Part shown: piece by piece, positions 20,977-32,812 of the stretch
Numbering within the stretch: position 1 is the first letter of the stretch
How the letters are laid out: each line of letters starts with the position of its first letter
Assembly (NCBI GenBank): GCA_037349315.1
Contig: JBAIAC010000001.1
Location: 2,604,001-2,668,000 of the forward strand
Length of the DNA: 64,000 bases
Direction: 5' to 3'
Source of the DNA: Chelydra serpentina
Taxonomy: Eukaryota; Chordata; Testudines; Chelydridae
Position numbers and translations under genes: made by a program
Notes under the pieces: generated by a model
The model's input: the letters and a program-made list of their open reading frames with translations, nothing else
What the model was told of the DNA's origin: nothing
Database searches by the model: none

Positions 20977-21548
20977 AATTAAGTTCACAGCAGATTTCAT
21001 GAGTCTCAGTCCAGTGCTGAAATCACAATACCATTCTACCTTTCTATTGTACCTTCTTTCTTGTCTTCTTAATTCCATCAAAATGCAAACAACTTGTTTA
21101 CAGTTTTAGCAACCCAGAAAGGAAATACAAACTATTGAAAACATTAAACTTTTACAAGATCTATGTAGTATAATTCATAAAATACAAGGCATTACATTGA
21201 TGTGCTAACTCATATGCTCAAGTTATAATAAATAAGTACCTCTTCAGATCTGGGAGTTATAGAGATAGAAATCTACATTAATTAAAATGTTTCTCTATAT
21301 GCTCTATTAGATGAAGCATCATAAAGAGAAAGTGGATTTTTAGAGATGGGATGAAGCCATTCCTACTTCTTTGCAGATCTGAATGTAATGAAGACAATTT
21401 GTGCAGTTCCTTTTAAACTTATTGGGATTATTATGTAACTTGTGAAAACTACTATTGAATCGTCAATAGTGGCCCCTGTTGCACAGTATGCACACTGTGC
21501 TATTTCAGAGTGAGGTGGGGTTGTGATATCACCGTGACTACTGTCTAT
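20977..21548. other. Non-coding stretch, nothing recognised
   Basis: AT-rich sequence between two LTR-like repeats, with no supported feature. Confidence 0.45.
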
Positions 21549-22252
21549 CAGACGATCCTTAGGCTGAAGGCAGCATGGCTCAGTGGTCAGGGTCAAGATG
21601 GTTGTCCCCAGGAAAAAGGCCATGTGGCCTAGTGGCCAGAATCAGTATGGCTGCCCTTGAGTTCTGGGCTGTGCGGCCTAGTGGCCGGAGTCAGTACGGC
21701 TGCCCTTGAGTTCGGGGTTGTGTGGCCTAGTGGCCAGAGTCCACAGAGACCTGGGCCCTGCCTCTCCACTGGGTCCCAGCCCAAAGCCCTGTCAGCAGTG
21801 AATGTGGTCACCACCCAGTCAATGGGGATCCTACTGCAACACGCTGACTTTCTTCAGGTGAGAGATACCACTCACCCTGCCTCCCTGGGCCACTTCGTAC
21901 TGTGAGTCTTGAAGCTGGGGTCTGTTTGTTGTTGGAGTCTCAGAGTCCCAACAAGCTATGTGTGCTGGAGAGCTCGGACTCCTGTCAGCTGGCTGAAGGC
22001 AACCGGTCTCCTGTCTGAGCCTCAGGGTCTCTGGTTCCTGCAGTCAGGGGCTGAAGCAGCTCCTGGGCTGGAGCCTTCACTGAGCATCCTTCCTTCCCAG
22101 TGGTAAGCCTAGAATTACCTGGGATGCTCCCTTTTATACTGAGGCAGCAGTTGGAACATGCCCAGCATGGTCTGAGGGGCAGGACTTCCGCTGACCATTA
22201 TGTGGGGTTAACCATATCTCGGCCTATGGCAGGGAATGCCCACCCTGTCACA
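21549..22252 (-). repeat. LTR-like repeat with internal 49-bp tandem units
   Basis: The right boundary is sharp: read on the minus strand it starts TGTGACAGGGTGGGC (22252 leftward), typical of turtle Gypsy or ERV LTRs. Within it, a 49-bp unit beginning GGCCTAGTGGCC is repeated about 2.4 times (21626-21674, 21675-21723, 21724 to about 21745). A CTTTTATACTGAGG block may be a TATA region on the other strand. The left end is not defined. Confidence 0.5.
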
Positions 22253-23315
22253 ACCCCCTTACAAACTTTTATTTTACCTTTTTATAAGTAGATAAAGATA
22301 TTAATAGTACCAGTGGTATTCCCAGTCTAAGTGTGAGGAATATTGGCTCATACCAACAGTGAACTACTAAAAGGAAACTTTTTAAGGGCATACAATGTAC
22401 ATGGCACATAAGTGATCTATATCTTTAGTTTCAGTCCTGAGCTAGCATTTCATCAGCACAGTGTGCCTTAGATATCAACAAGATATCAGGATATGCAATA
22501 GAACAAACCTATGTTGAGATGACTTTAATTCAATCCTATCTTACACTGGTATCCATAGTATTTTCTTCCAGAAAAGCCATTTTTTCCTCTCCGAGAAACC
22601 TGCTTAAGTCAGCTAACTCATTACCCAAGTTTCCCTGTCACATGGCCTCTCAGGAGAGACTGAGAGGAGAGGCCAAGAAAAAAGCATAAAACTGCTGTGA
22701 ACAATGAATGCCTTGGCATCTCTGGTAAAATGTTGTGCTGCACAAGTCATCTATCAAGCAACATGGCTTTAAGCTTATTCTTTGTTTTATTCCCCAAAAC
22801 ATGGTCTGTTCAGTCTCAACACTGATACAGTTTTCATTTCAGGACAAAGCATCCACTGTCCTTAATAACATCACTCATCTACCATTGCACTCCAGATAGC
22901 CTCTGTTCAAGGCCACACATGCAGGCAGTTAAAAATAAAGCCATAAAAAGTTTTCAAATACCTTAACTTGAATTTACTCACATGAGGGTAGAGAGAGTGT
23001 GTGGGTGGGTGAGGGGGGGGGGGAATTCTGGTTTTTCTTTTTCTTTTTTTTAAGGAAAGGAAAAACAAAGGTTGCACATCTTAGAGTCAGAAAAGGAATT
23101 ATGTGATGCTGCTGATTTAGTTCAATCTGGGCCAAAGTGAGTGCAGTGGGGCAGATCCTCAGTAGATGTAAACTGTCCAAGCTCTAAGGGTCTGTCCTAC
23201 TGTACTTGTTTTGAGTTGGCTGAGACTGAGGTAAAGATAAAAAGAAATTGACTTCAACAGAGCTATGACAATTTACACCAGCTGAGGCTCTGGGTCCATT
23301 CAAGTGGGTCAACTT

Positions 23316-23504
23316 ATCTCACAAAGAAAACATCTGACAAGTGATTTTTTGCTCAAGATTTACATATAGCAAGGTTGTAATCTATCTACATACACACTAT
23401 ACATGTTTATATTTATTAAATTTGTGATGTAGGTTAGAACCTTTAGCCTTGCTGTATCTAAATCTAGAGCAAAAATCACTTGTCAGATGTTTTCTTTGTG
23501 AGAT
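23316..23504. repeat. Foldback (palindromic) element, 189 bp
   Basis: The left arm at 23316-23376 and the right arm at about 23440-23504 are reverse complements. The outer 41 bp (ATCTCACAAAGAAAACATCT...) match except for one T-run indel, and similarity continues inward with a few mismatches through AGCAAGG. The RNA would fold into one long hairpin. It has no coding capacity and no evident target duplication, and looks like a small MITE. Confidence 0.8.
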
Positions 23505-25264
23505 GCGCTGAGTGACTCCAGAGAGGTGGTGAGAATCCCTCACCACCTATCAGAATCCTTCTCCTAATAATGCTAAGGCCTGTATTTTAAATGGCTACAA
23601 TTGCTAATTTTATTCCAGTTCTTCAGATATTTAATCTTATTCAAGCTTGGTTCTTTTATCTAAAAGTAAGTTTAGTTCTTTTACCTCTGTTTTCTTGTGT
23701 AACTCATTGGAATCAACAGGCTTTGCTCATGGGAGTTCTGCAGTTCTCAAGGCATCAGAATCCTCCCTTCTTGGCTGCTGGGTGGCAGCACAGCCATTCT
23801 GTTCCTATCCTCTAGAGCACCCATTTACTCCCTGATGCAGGACTGGAGATTGGCCAGTGGATTAATGTAGTTGCAGGTCAACTGGCCAAGCCCCCACACT
23901 GCTCCCAATACTCCCTGCACCATTACAGTAGATTGAACCCACCACAGAGCAATGCTTAAACTGTCAGCACTTTGGGGAAGGAACGGTCTCTGTTGTGTTT
24001 CCACAGTGACTAGCACCATGGGGCTGAGGTCTCTTGCTGTTGCAATACATGATCAAGTGCTTCTGCGTGTAGAGGAATTGTATATACCTTACCCAGTTCT
24101 ACATCTATGAAGAAGCACAATGGTTCTTCTGTAGCTGAGGTCTCCTGGAGAAGATGGTTTGGCCCTTTAACAATGATATACCTATGAAAAGGCACACAGC
24201 AAACTGAAAATGCAGTTATCAATTGCTTGTACTATTTTCAGAGCCATGCTCCGAAAAGTATTTTGTATAAAATAAGAAGCACAAGTGACTGAAACCATCC
24301 TGTATTTGTTACTGAGAACCAGAAAGTAGTGAGTACTTGCTGTATAGAAAATTAAATAATATGAACATGGATTACCACCCAAGACACCATTCTGCAATTA
24401 AACAACAAGAAATTCACACCCTCCACTTCAAGATTTCTTCACATGACCCTCCTAAAAATATGAGACTGTTGATAAGCGGGCATCATCCTTGACAATGGAT
24501 CTTGTTGTCTGCAGCCATTTTATCAGTGTCAGGCTATTAAAAACTTGAGATTCATTCACCACGAGCAAGTGTTCTCACACACACACACTTATAAGATCAC
24601 ACAAATACTTCCCTGACAGACAAAAGGAGCATTACATAATGACTAGGTATTTTATTCTTTCACAGTGTGTGTTTTACTTCGTGTTCTTTTTGTAACCTGT
24701 ACCGACCCTATGAATCCAAACAGGGTTATGGAAAATGTCTAAAAATTCAGCTGGCCATTCTTCTTTCCAGGTATTGTCTTTGTCAAAACTCCCCCCACCC
24801 ACCCCTCTTTGATGCCAAGCAAGAATAATCATCCACCTCAAACACAGTTGGTCACTTTGACTCTTTCACTGTCTCAAGAATGTGTCAGGAAAATCTTCTC
24901 CTTCCGCATGAGGGAGAGGGCAGTGGTACGTCTATCTGTTCAGGACATCAAAGGAAAGTGAAAAATGCTTTGTGCTTAGAATTTCTACATCTAAGGACTT
25001 GGGGACCTTCTATGTTGGCTCATCCTTCATCCAAAAATGCTATTTTTATTTATTTCATTGTTATATGTCCAATTACAAAACTCTGAAGTTCTGTGCATCT
25101 TACTGTATGTAAAGCTTCCTTTAGGAAGGAAAACCACAGGCATAAGTTGTTGTTGACCTCTACAATGATCACTATTGGGCAATATACCAAGTATCTCCTC
25201 TCTATCACTTTATTTTGTTGGACAAAATTATTAGAGAATTAGCTCTACTCTTTACAGCCTTTTT
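23505..25264. other. Non-coding stretch, nothing recognised
   Basis: Only short frames (at most 74 codons) without domain-like content, and a short CA run near 24577-24588. Confidence 0.45.
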
Positions 25265-25660
25265 CACATGGGCAGTAGGTATCCCCAAACAGCCAAGCGT
25301 GGCCCCTTCCATGCTCTGCCTCCCCCCTCCTGCTTCCCACTCTGTGGCTCCCCCTGTGTGGTGGCCCTGCTCAGGCTGCCACTCTGGGGTGGGGCTGCAC
25401 TGCTTGCCTGGCGCTACAGGGCTGGGGGGGCTGGGGCCATGCTGCCCATTCTCCTGGTGCTCTGGGGCTGGGGGTGCTGGGACAGGTGCTCCGGGGCTGG
25501 CGGGCTAGCCTGAGGCTGGGGCCAGCCTGAGGCTGGGGCCATTGGCCACAGTAAGGAGGCTTTGGGCTTCAGCAGGGGATGCAGAAGGGGTGGGGCCTTG
25601 GGAAGAAGGGGTGGGGCTGGGGGCTAGATTCTCCCAGCTAGCAGTTCAGGCACCACCCAT
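25265..25660. repeat. GC-rich interspersed repeat (unclassified)
   Basis: An island of G/C-rich sequence with low-complexity GGCTGGGG tracts and a short duplication CCTGAGGCTGGGGCCA (about 25509-25541), abruptly different from the flanks. It resembles the interiors of the other GC-rich repeats in the window. The frames through it are low-complexity and not genes. Confidence 0.4.
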
Positions 25661-26737
25661 GCTTTTTCATCTATATCCTCACAGCTCCTATATCAGAGCT
25701 TTTTAATGAGACAATCCTGTTAAAGTAGATGAAAAAAGGATACTCCCTTCCAATTTCTTTAATTAGCATGCAGATGATAATCAGCACTCAGGGGCCCACA
25801 AGATGTTTGGTTTCATTTGGATAAGTAGCCACAGTCCAGATGTTTGTTTCCTGCTTTAGCAGGATATCCACTGCTCCAAATCATACAGGAAAGTATTCTA
25901 GTGTCCATTACTGACCAAACGAAGAAAATGCAGAAGTTCATGCTTAAAATCAAAGTCCCTGTTGTTCCCTTCTAGTTCTGCTGCAGGAGAAGAGTAAATC
26001 TGGGAAAGGGTCTCACAAAGGGAGGATAAGCAGTTCTGTGGCATGCACCATCCTTCTTTCAAACCAATTCACAACAGGTACATCAGAAGGCTGGGGTTCT
26101 GCAGATTTGACATACCTGGTGGGAAGTGTCAGGGGCTGGACATACTCTGAGACTATCATCCCATGGGTATTTTCTGAATAAGTCTATACTTGTCATGAAT
26201 ACATTATATGTTGCTTCCTATTCTGCACAGTAAAAACCCACTGAAGGGAGAGGTTTGGAGCGAGCACTGAAAAGGAGACTAAGGGAGCATAGCATAGTAC
26301 CAACAAAGAGCCATACTGCCATAGGATAGGCCCTGAGAAGAGCAACAAAGCACTAGGCCTTCATACCCACTATCCCAGGTCACTATGTTTTTCACCACAC
26401 AAGTTGGGCCATCTGGAGATTTGGAGGGTCAATGCCACTGCCTTTTCTATAGGAGATAAACGGTGACATAATCATCTGTATGAAACTCCAAGTGTTTCCT
26501 GACTTGCTACCATGTATTCTTTCCTGCACTGTGGATGGTATGGCCCAAAGACTTTTATCCAAAGGTTTTTCAGAATCTCAGAAATTCAATACACATTTTG
26601 GGCAAAGCTTTAGCATGGTTCTTTCTTTAACCAAACATGTCCCATACCTGCTGGGCAAGTCAGACTCATCCTATCCATAAAACCTAATAGCCACTGGGGC
26701 TTTTCCCCTTGTTGTTCAAGAGTTAAAGAACATATAG

Positions 26738-26959
26738 TGTGACAAAGTTCCTCCTCTACCTCGGTGGGTCCTGCGCTTATTGGCGGATTCTGCTTGCCTC
26801 AGAGATCTTCCCCTCTAGTAGAATCCACAGTCCAGGTTAACTCCTCCTGTGTCTGATCAGGAGTTGGGAGTTTTGGGGTATCAGGGATTTGTTTAGCCTG
26901 GGGCTAACATACTGGTTCCTTACCACTTCCCTATAGCCCTCTGGCCTTGCCCCGTCACA
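26738..26959 (+). mobile_element. Miniature LTR-like element with 4-bp TSD
   Basis: It starts TGTGACAAAGTTCC and ends CCCCGTCACA, giving TG...CA ends and short inverted ends TGTGAC/GTCACA. It is flanked by ATAG on both sides (26734-26737 and 26960-26963). At 222 bp it is short for an LTR and probably an internally deleted derivative. A 4-bp duplication fits gammaretrovirus-like (class I) LTRs. Confidence 0.65.
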
Positions 26960-27594
26960 ATAGGTATAGATTTTCCTTTGCCTCATAAGCAGTTAATTAT
27001 GTGATGAGCAATACTTGTTGGGATTAGGTGTGGAGAGGGGTCTCTTTTTATAATGTTGTGGGAAAATACATCTCTTTTTCAAAAGGAATATCTTCTATTC
27101 CAGGGATTTGGGAGTGAGGGATTAGAGTGCACACTGCTGGGGGAAAGGATGGAGCAGTTGTGTGTTTGGAATCAAAGACTTTAGCTATGTGCTCCAGCCT
27201 AGGAGGAAAAGAAGGGGAAAAATTTGCATCAGATTCTCATAATACTTAGCTCTAGAGCTGTTAAAAAAAACAACCCAGATTTTCCCTTTGGCAGGAAATG
27301 CTGCCATTTTGAAATTTTAAACTGGAGAAAATATTTTAAAAAACCAGAAAGGTTTGTGAAATGAATTTCAAAAGAGTCATCTTTGAAGGGTTTAAACTCA
27401 CTTTTTTATTGTGAATCAACATTTTGAACATTTCATTTCAAAGTATTATTCCAAAACAATTTTATATTAATTCTCCCAATCGGAATATTGAAAAGTTTCA
27501 TTAAATTTGATATTTCCCCACTGAACTAGTCAATTTCAACAAAACTACACTTTCTGACAGGGAAATGTTTATACTGAAAATTTTCAGCCAGCTC

Positions 27595-27795
27595 TACTTA
27601 GCTCTTATCCAGCACTTTTCATCCATAGGTTTCGGAGTGCTTTACAAATGGAAGTAAGGATTAAATCCCCATTAACAGATGGGGGGAAACTGAGGAAAAG
27701 AGAGGTGAATTGACTTGCCCATGGGAACAGAGCAGAACTAAGAACAAAACTCAGGACTCTCTATTCCTAAATCCAGGGCACTACTCACTGGACTA
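27595..27795 (+). repeat. MIR-like SINE
   Basis: It contains TCCCCATTAACAGATGGGGG, AAACTGAGGAAAAGAGAGGT, GAATTGACTTGCCCATGGGA and CAGGGCACTACTCACTGGAC, which is the MIR/CORE-SINE order, followed by the usual weak 3' part. Confidence 0.65.
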
Positions 27796-28383
27796 CTCTG
27801 CTGTTGCGGATGTTTACTTTATTGGATTAATATTTAGAGCTAGCTTCTGCTTGGCCCTGGGCTTGAGGGGAAAAGGAGTGGAGGAAGCAAAGGGCTGGGC
27901 AGCAATATATCCAAGCAGAATGTCAGTTCATTCACCCCTACATTCAGGGGTGCTCTCTAATTCAGGAACTAGTCTCTAATTACTCCCATGGGTGGTTTGG
28001 CTCCCAAAGGGGGTGTGGAGAGGTGGAGCGTGGGAAGTGATGGCGCTGCATCCTGTGGGCTGGCCAGCACAAGTGGCTGGCTGTACTATTTTTAAAGGGG
28101 GCGGCAGCTGGCATTCTTCTGCTGCATGCAATGTAGCTTTTGGAAGAATGCTGCCTGAGAATGGCTCCTGGGCTAGTTCCTGGGGCAATGAAGCTGTGCA
28201 CTGCTGCAATGCAGGGCTGAGCCTGCAAGATGGTAGGGCTGTCCTGCCATGGACTCAGCATACACTGTTGATGTATGTCACTGCGATATGCCTTCTTTGA
28301 GAAGGGATTTCTGTTCCAGTGGTGTACAGTAAACATACTGCACTAGTGTCAAGAATAATTCTTTCAAAACATTTTAAACTAAG
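27796..28383. other. Non-coding stretch, nothing recognised
   Basis: Unique-looking sequence; the frames across 27980-28336 show no known domain. Confidence 0.4.
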
Positions 28384-29057
28384 TGTGACAGGGTATACCA
28401 GACCCTCTGAGGCCCCCTGCTGGAGGCCTCATGGCCCTGCCATACCCCACCCCAAAAAGGAAGTGAAGAGGGACACGGCCAGTTGGGGCCCAGCAGCCTA
28501 GTGTAGGAAGTGCTTCAGGGCCAGAGGCAGTTCAGTTCTGTGCTGGAGCTGTAGGAGTGTGGATAGTGTATAGCTGGCTGACAGAGCTACAGAACCCGGA
28601 CAAGGCAGTGCTGCCAGAAGCCAGGGAGAGCGAGAAGGAGCCATGAGCTTGTTTCTTGGATTCCATCAGGACAAGGCTCTGAGGTAAGGATGAAGACAGC
28701 GCAGGCCCACAGGGAAGTGGCCCAGGGAATTAGAGAAGCCGTGTGACATAGTTAAAGGGACACGCAGACAGCTGCTACCTACAGGGTCCCTGGGTTGGGT
28801 CCTGGAGTAGTGGGCAGGTCCGGGTCCCCGCCACCCCCATTAGCCACTGGGGGAAGTGTCCTGAACACTGAGGCATCCCAGATGTGGAACTGAACTATAG
28901 TGGCCCAGCTGGAGAGCTGTAGTCCAGAAGCCCAAGGGGACGAAGACATTGTCTCCAGGGATAGAGCAGTGCCCCATCTGAGAGAGAGAGAGAGAGTGGG
29001 CAGGTACACATACTCGGCCGAGGGGATGCTCATGAGAGGGGAGTGTATCCTGTTACA
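28384..29057 (+). repeat. 5' LTR of the Gmr1-like Gypsy element
   Basis: Starts TGTGACAGGGTATACC and ends CCTGTTACA. It contains a (GA)n run near 28981-28996. It differs from the 3' LTR by many substitutions and several indels, indicating an old insertion. Confidence 0.88.
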
Positions 29058-29058
29058 C

Positions 29059-29075
29059 TGGTACCAGAAGTGCAG
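29059..29075 (+). promoter_or_regulatory. Primer-binding site candidate
   Basis: TGGTACCAGAAGTGCAG directly follows the 5' LTR. The TGG start pairs with a tRNA CCA end. The tRNA species is not determined. Confidence 0.55.
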
Positions 29076-29318
29076 ATTTTGGGGCCGACCCCTGAAACAA
29101 GGGAACAATGGAGGAGTTGATAAGGCTGCTGGTCCAGCAGCAGCACAGATCTACTGAAACCCAGAGGGCACTAGCATGAAGCTCAGCAGAGTGCTCAACA
29201 ACAGCAGGCTGTGCTCCTGCAGGTGCTTCAGCTCCAGCAGCACCGACAGCAGCAGGAGCAGGAATTTCAGGAGGCATTGTTGAAATGACTAACTAGCTCA
29301 GCAGCCTCCTCAAACCAG

Positions 29319-29690
29319 TTGAACTCTGGGCCGGGGATACCACTGGCCAAGCTGGGGATGCATCATGATCTGGAGGCCTACTTAGTCACCTTTGAGTGGG
29401 TAGCCACAACCGATGCTTGGGATAAGGACACCTGGGCCACTCACCTGGCCCCATTCCTGTCCGGGGAAGCTCAGGTAGCTCATCGGGCCCTGGATGACAA
29501 AGTGGCGAGAGATTATTGGACAGTGAAGGCTGCCATACTCGACCATCTGGGAGTATCCCCAGAAACCTACTGGTGCAGGTTCCGCTCAGAGCTTTTTCCC
29601 TCAGGGACTTGTCCCCTGGGGTGTAGCCCAATGCCTTAAAGACTGTGAAACCTGATGGCTATGCCCGGAGGTCTACACGACTGCCTGAGC
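29319..29690 (+). pseudogene. Gag fragment with SCAN-like capsid region
   Basis: The frame at 29319-29639 reads DLEAYLVTFEWVATTDAWDK, THLAPFLSGEAQVAHRALDD, AAILDHLGVSPETYWCRFRS. The 'ETYRxRFR' pattern and surrounding helices are those of the capsid C-terminal/SCAN fold. It is established that vertebrate SCAN domains derive from the gag of Gmr1-like Gypsy elements. The frame breaks at about 29640, but related residues (RLKD-like) continue in another frame before a deletion. The rest of gag and the protease are missing. Confidence 0.78.
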
Positions 29691-29719
29691 TGATGGACGA
29701 CACCCAATCTGAAGGGGAA

Positions 29720-30950
29720 GAAACACCTTCTGATCCCGGAGACCCTCTCCAGGAGGTTCATCCTCCCGACATAGACTTAGCCCATTTAACCCAGACCTAT
29801 GACTTCATATGTGGGCAAAAGGATGATGATACTTTGAGAGAGACGTATGCCTGGATAGTGGTGATTGATGGGACAGACACCCAGGAGGCCCAAGCTGCTC
29901 AGTTTACCCAATTTGAACTAAAAAATGATATGCTCCATCAAGTTGACCTTGACCAAAAAACAAAGGAGGCCTGCTACCAACTCCTGGTGCCCCAGGAGGC
30001 CTTTTGGCTGGCTCATTCAATACCATCAGCCAGCCATCTTGGCTGGGGAAAAAACATTAGCCTGCTTATTAGCTTGATTCTTTTGGCTGGGGAGCTCTAA
30101 GGAGGCTGCTAATTTCTGTGCGTCCTATCCAGACTGTCAGCAGGTTGCATCAAAGCGTTCAGGGCGGGCTCCTCTAATACCCCTACCTATAGTAGGAATT
30201 CCCTTTGAGAAGATATGGATAAAGATTGTGGGCCTTCTAGAGCAGGCATCGGCAACCTTCAGCACGCAGCTCACCAGGGTAAGCATCCTGGCAGGCCGGG
30301 CCGGTTTGTTTACTTGCCGCATCCACCGGTTCGGCTGATCGTGGCTCCCACTGGCCGTGGTTCGCCATCCCCGGCCAATGGGGGCTGCGGGAAGTGGCGA
30401 CCAGCACATCCCCTGGCCCGCGCCGCTTCCCACAGCCCCCATTGGCCTGGGATGGCGAACCACGGCCAGTGGGAGCCGCGACTGGCCAAACTGGCAGACG
30501 CGGCAAGTAAACAAACTGGCCCGGCCCGCCAGGGGGCTTACCCTGGCAAGCTGTGTGCCGAAGGTTGCCAATGCCTGTTCTAGAGAAAAGTGCTTGGGGC
30601 CACCAACACATACTGGGCATAGTGGACTATGCCACACGATATCCAGAAGTGGTTTCCGTGCGCTCAATAACAGCACGAACTGTAGCAACAGAGTTAGTTC
30701 AACTTTTCTCTTGGGTGGGCTTACCTACCGAAATCCTAACTGACCAAGGGACAAATTTCATGTCCCGGTTGTTTTTAACAAGGTTAACAAGGAGGTGTGG
30801 ACACTTCTCAAGGTTAAGCCTCCATGTACCACCCACAAATGGATGGCCTGGTGGAGAGGTTTAATTAAACCTTGAAAAACATGCTGAAAACATTTATAAA
30901 CAGTGACCCTCACAACTGGGACCAACTCCTGCCCTATCTTATGTTCACAG
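29720..30950 (+). pseudogene. Integrase remnant, upstream of the RT
   Basis: The HHCC zinc-finger region is visible: LLVPQEAFWLAHSIPSASHL around 29975-30040, then a FCASYPDCQQ-like segment at about 30113-30145. The catalytic core starts at about 30170 (PIVGIPFEKIWIKIVG), where the first acidic catalytic residue reads Lys. It is then cut by a hAT foldback at 30243-30577 and resumes with HQHILGIVDYATRYPEVVSV and ILTDQGTNFMSRLF, which retains the second Asp. A garbled DGLVERFN-like region lies near 30840. The function would be insertion of retrotransposon cDNA. The copy is dead. Confidence 0.85.
30243..30577. mobile_element. hAT foldback MITE, 335 bp, with 8-bp TSD
   Basis: The terminal sequence CAGGCATCGGCAACCTTC is mirrored by the right end (CAGGCATTGGCAACCTTC when read inward), and the palindrome continues over almost the whole length. 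It is flanked by perfect 8-bp duplications TTCTAGAG at 30235-30242 and 30578-30585, the hallmark of hAT transposition. It splits the integrase core of the Gypsy element. It has high CpG content and carries the GGCCAATGGGGG/CCCCCATTGGCC pair. Confidence 0.93.
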
Positions 30951-31284
30951 TATGAGAGGTACTGCAGGCATCAATGGGATTTTCCCCCATTTGAGCTGCT
31001 TTATGGCTGGTGACCCTGAGGGATACTGGACCTTCTTAAGGGAATGTGGGAAGAGCAACTTATAGACACTCCCCTCCCCCTCATGGGACCTGCTGGATGA
31101 TTTGGGACTAGAGGTGCAATCCCCAACAGGCACTGCCACACCTGCAATGGCAGGCCAGGAACCTTCTGGGATACTTTGATCTCTTCTCCCAGCCGAGTTG
31201 GATTCATGTAGTGACCCATCAAATCTGGATGAATCTGACTGCCAAGCCCAAACACAAGACCTACTGAGTTCCCAAAAAGCTCTG

Positions 31285-32250
31285 TGAGGCTCTAGTACTA
31301 GAGGTTCGGGCAATGCCAGAGCTGGGGGTTATTGAGGAATCTCAAAGCCCTTGGTGCAGGCCAGTGGTCCTGGTGCCCAAACCAGATGGCATCACCCTGT
31401 TCTGCGTGGATTTCATAGAATCATAGAATCATAGAATCTCAGGGTTGGAAGGGACCTCAGGAGGTCATCTAGTCCAACCCCCTGCTCAAAGCAGGACCAA
31501 CCCCAACTAGATCATCCCAGCCAGGGCTTTGTCAAGCCTGACCTTAAAAACCTCCAAGGAAGGAGACTCCACCACCTCCCTAGGTAACCCATTCCAGTGC
31601 TTCACCACCCTACTAGTGAAAAAGTTTTTCCTAATATCCAACCTAAGATTGGATTTCAGGGCCCTAAATGCAGCCTCACCATTTGATGCTTATCCCAGGT
31701 CCTGAGTTGATGAACTCTTGGATCGGCTTGGAAAGACATAACAACATTGGACTTAACCAAGGTGTATTGGCAAATACCCCTTACAAAAGACTCCTAGGGG
31801 AAAAAACTGCATTTGCCACTCCCCCCCTCGCCCCCACCAGGGCTGTTCTATTTTATAACTATGCCCTTTGGATTGCATGGGGCGCCAGGCACCTTCCAAT
31901 GCCTGATGAATCAGGTACTGCGTCACCATGGGCAATTTGCAGCTGCCTGTTTAGACAATGTAGTGATCTTCAGTAAAGATTGGTGGTCAGACTTAACACA
32001 CGTAGCATCCATTCTGCAGTCAGAGAGGCTGAGCTCACAGCAAACCCAAAGAAATATAAGTTTGGTATGCAAGAGACCAAATACCTTGGGTATCTGGTAG
32101 GGAACTGTAAGATACAGCATCTACAAGATAAAACTGAAGCTCTAGAAAAAAACTCCACTTCCAAAACCAAACCAAACCAAAACAAAAAAACAGGTCTGGA
32201 CCTTTTTAGGCCTGGCCAGTTATTACCATCAGTTTATCCCCCATTTTGCG
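31285..32250 (+). pseudogene. Gypsy reverse transcriptase remnant, split by CR1
   Basis: The RT start is near 31290-31415 ([35 protein letters not shown]). It continues after the CR1 with [16 protein letters not shown] and, from 31813, TMPFGLHGAPGTFQCLMNQV, then CLDNVVIFSKDW. The catalytic box expected to be YLDD reads CLDN (31948-31959), so two of its four residues are changed. KYLGYLVGNCKI follows at about 32080. Many stops and frame changes mean no protein can form. Confidence 0.88.
31416..31649 (-). mobile_element. CR1 LINE 3' fragment with 9-bp TSD
   Basis: The minus-strand CR1 3' end has three ATCATAGA tail units and stops at about 31649 in the C-terminal coding region. TGGATTTCA flanks it on both sides (31407-31415 and 31650-31658). 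It is inserted in the Gypsy RT, splitting the VDFRALN region. Confidence 0.93.
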
Positions 32251-32760
32251 ACACTAGTACCATTGACAGACCTGACCAAGATGTCGGCACCGAATATGGT
32301 ACTGTGGACACAGGAATACCAGGTGGCGTTTCAAAGCAGAAAAGACATTTTTGGTCAGCAGCCAGTGCTCCAATGCCCTGACTTGTCCTTACCATTTATC
32401 CTGCACGCAGATGCATCCACTGCAGGGTTGGGGGCTGTACTGTCTCAGACGTTCCAAGGGACAGAACATCCAATTCTCTACCTGAGCAAAAACGTCAGCT
32501 GCGGGAGACAAGGCACTTCACCCTAGAACAAGAGTGCTTGGCTATCTGCTGGGCAGTGGTGGTGCTGCGTTACTACCTACTGGCAGCCGCGTTCAGACTC
32601 CTCACAGACCACACTCCTTTGAAGTGGATGCAAGCCATGAAAGACACAACTCGCCGGATTACACTGTGGTATCTGGTGTTGCAACCGTAAGCCTTCAAAA
32701 TAGGATATCGCCCGGGATCCCAACGTGGGAATACACATTTCTTCTCCTGAACTGGGGTTG
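32251..32760 (+). pseudogene. Gypsy RNase H remnant
   Basis: Spread over two frames: VAFQSRKDIFGQQPVLQCPD, LPFILHADASTAGLGAVLSQ, FQGTEHPILYLSKNV, then a shifted frame with LEQECLAI- and LTDHTPLKWMQAMKD-like segments near 32523-32645. The DAS(T/A)xGLGAVLSQ block is the typical RNase H start. It removes the RNA strand during reverse transcription. Frameshifted and followed directly by the polypurine tract. Confidence 0.82.
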
Positions 32761-32812
32761 ACACTGTTTTCAGGGAGATACCCCAACCCAATATGTTTTG
32801 CGGGGGAAGGTA

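Noticed and set aside
30137..30743. Frames of 103-183 codons on both strands inside the Gypsy element
   Set aside because: They read through the hAT palindrome, so they are mirrored on both strands; only the integrase segment after 30590 is real sequence of a former gene.
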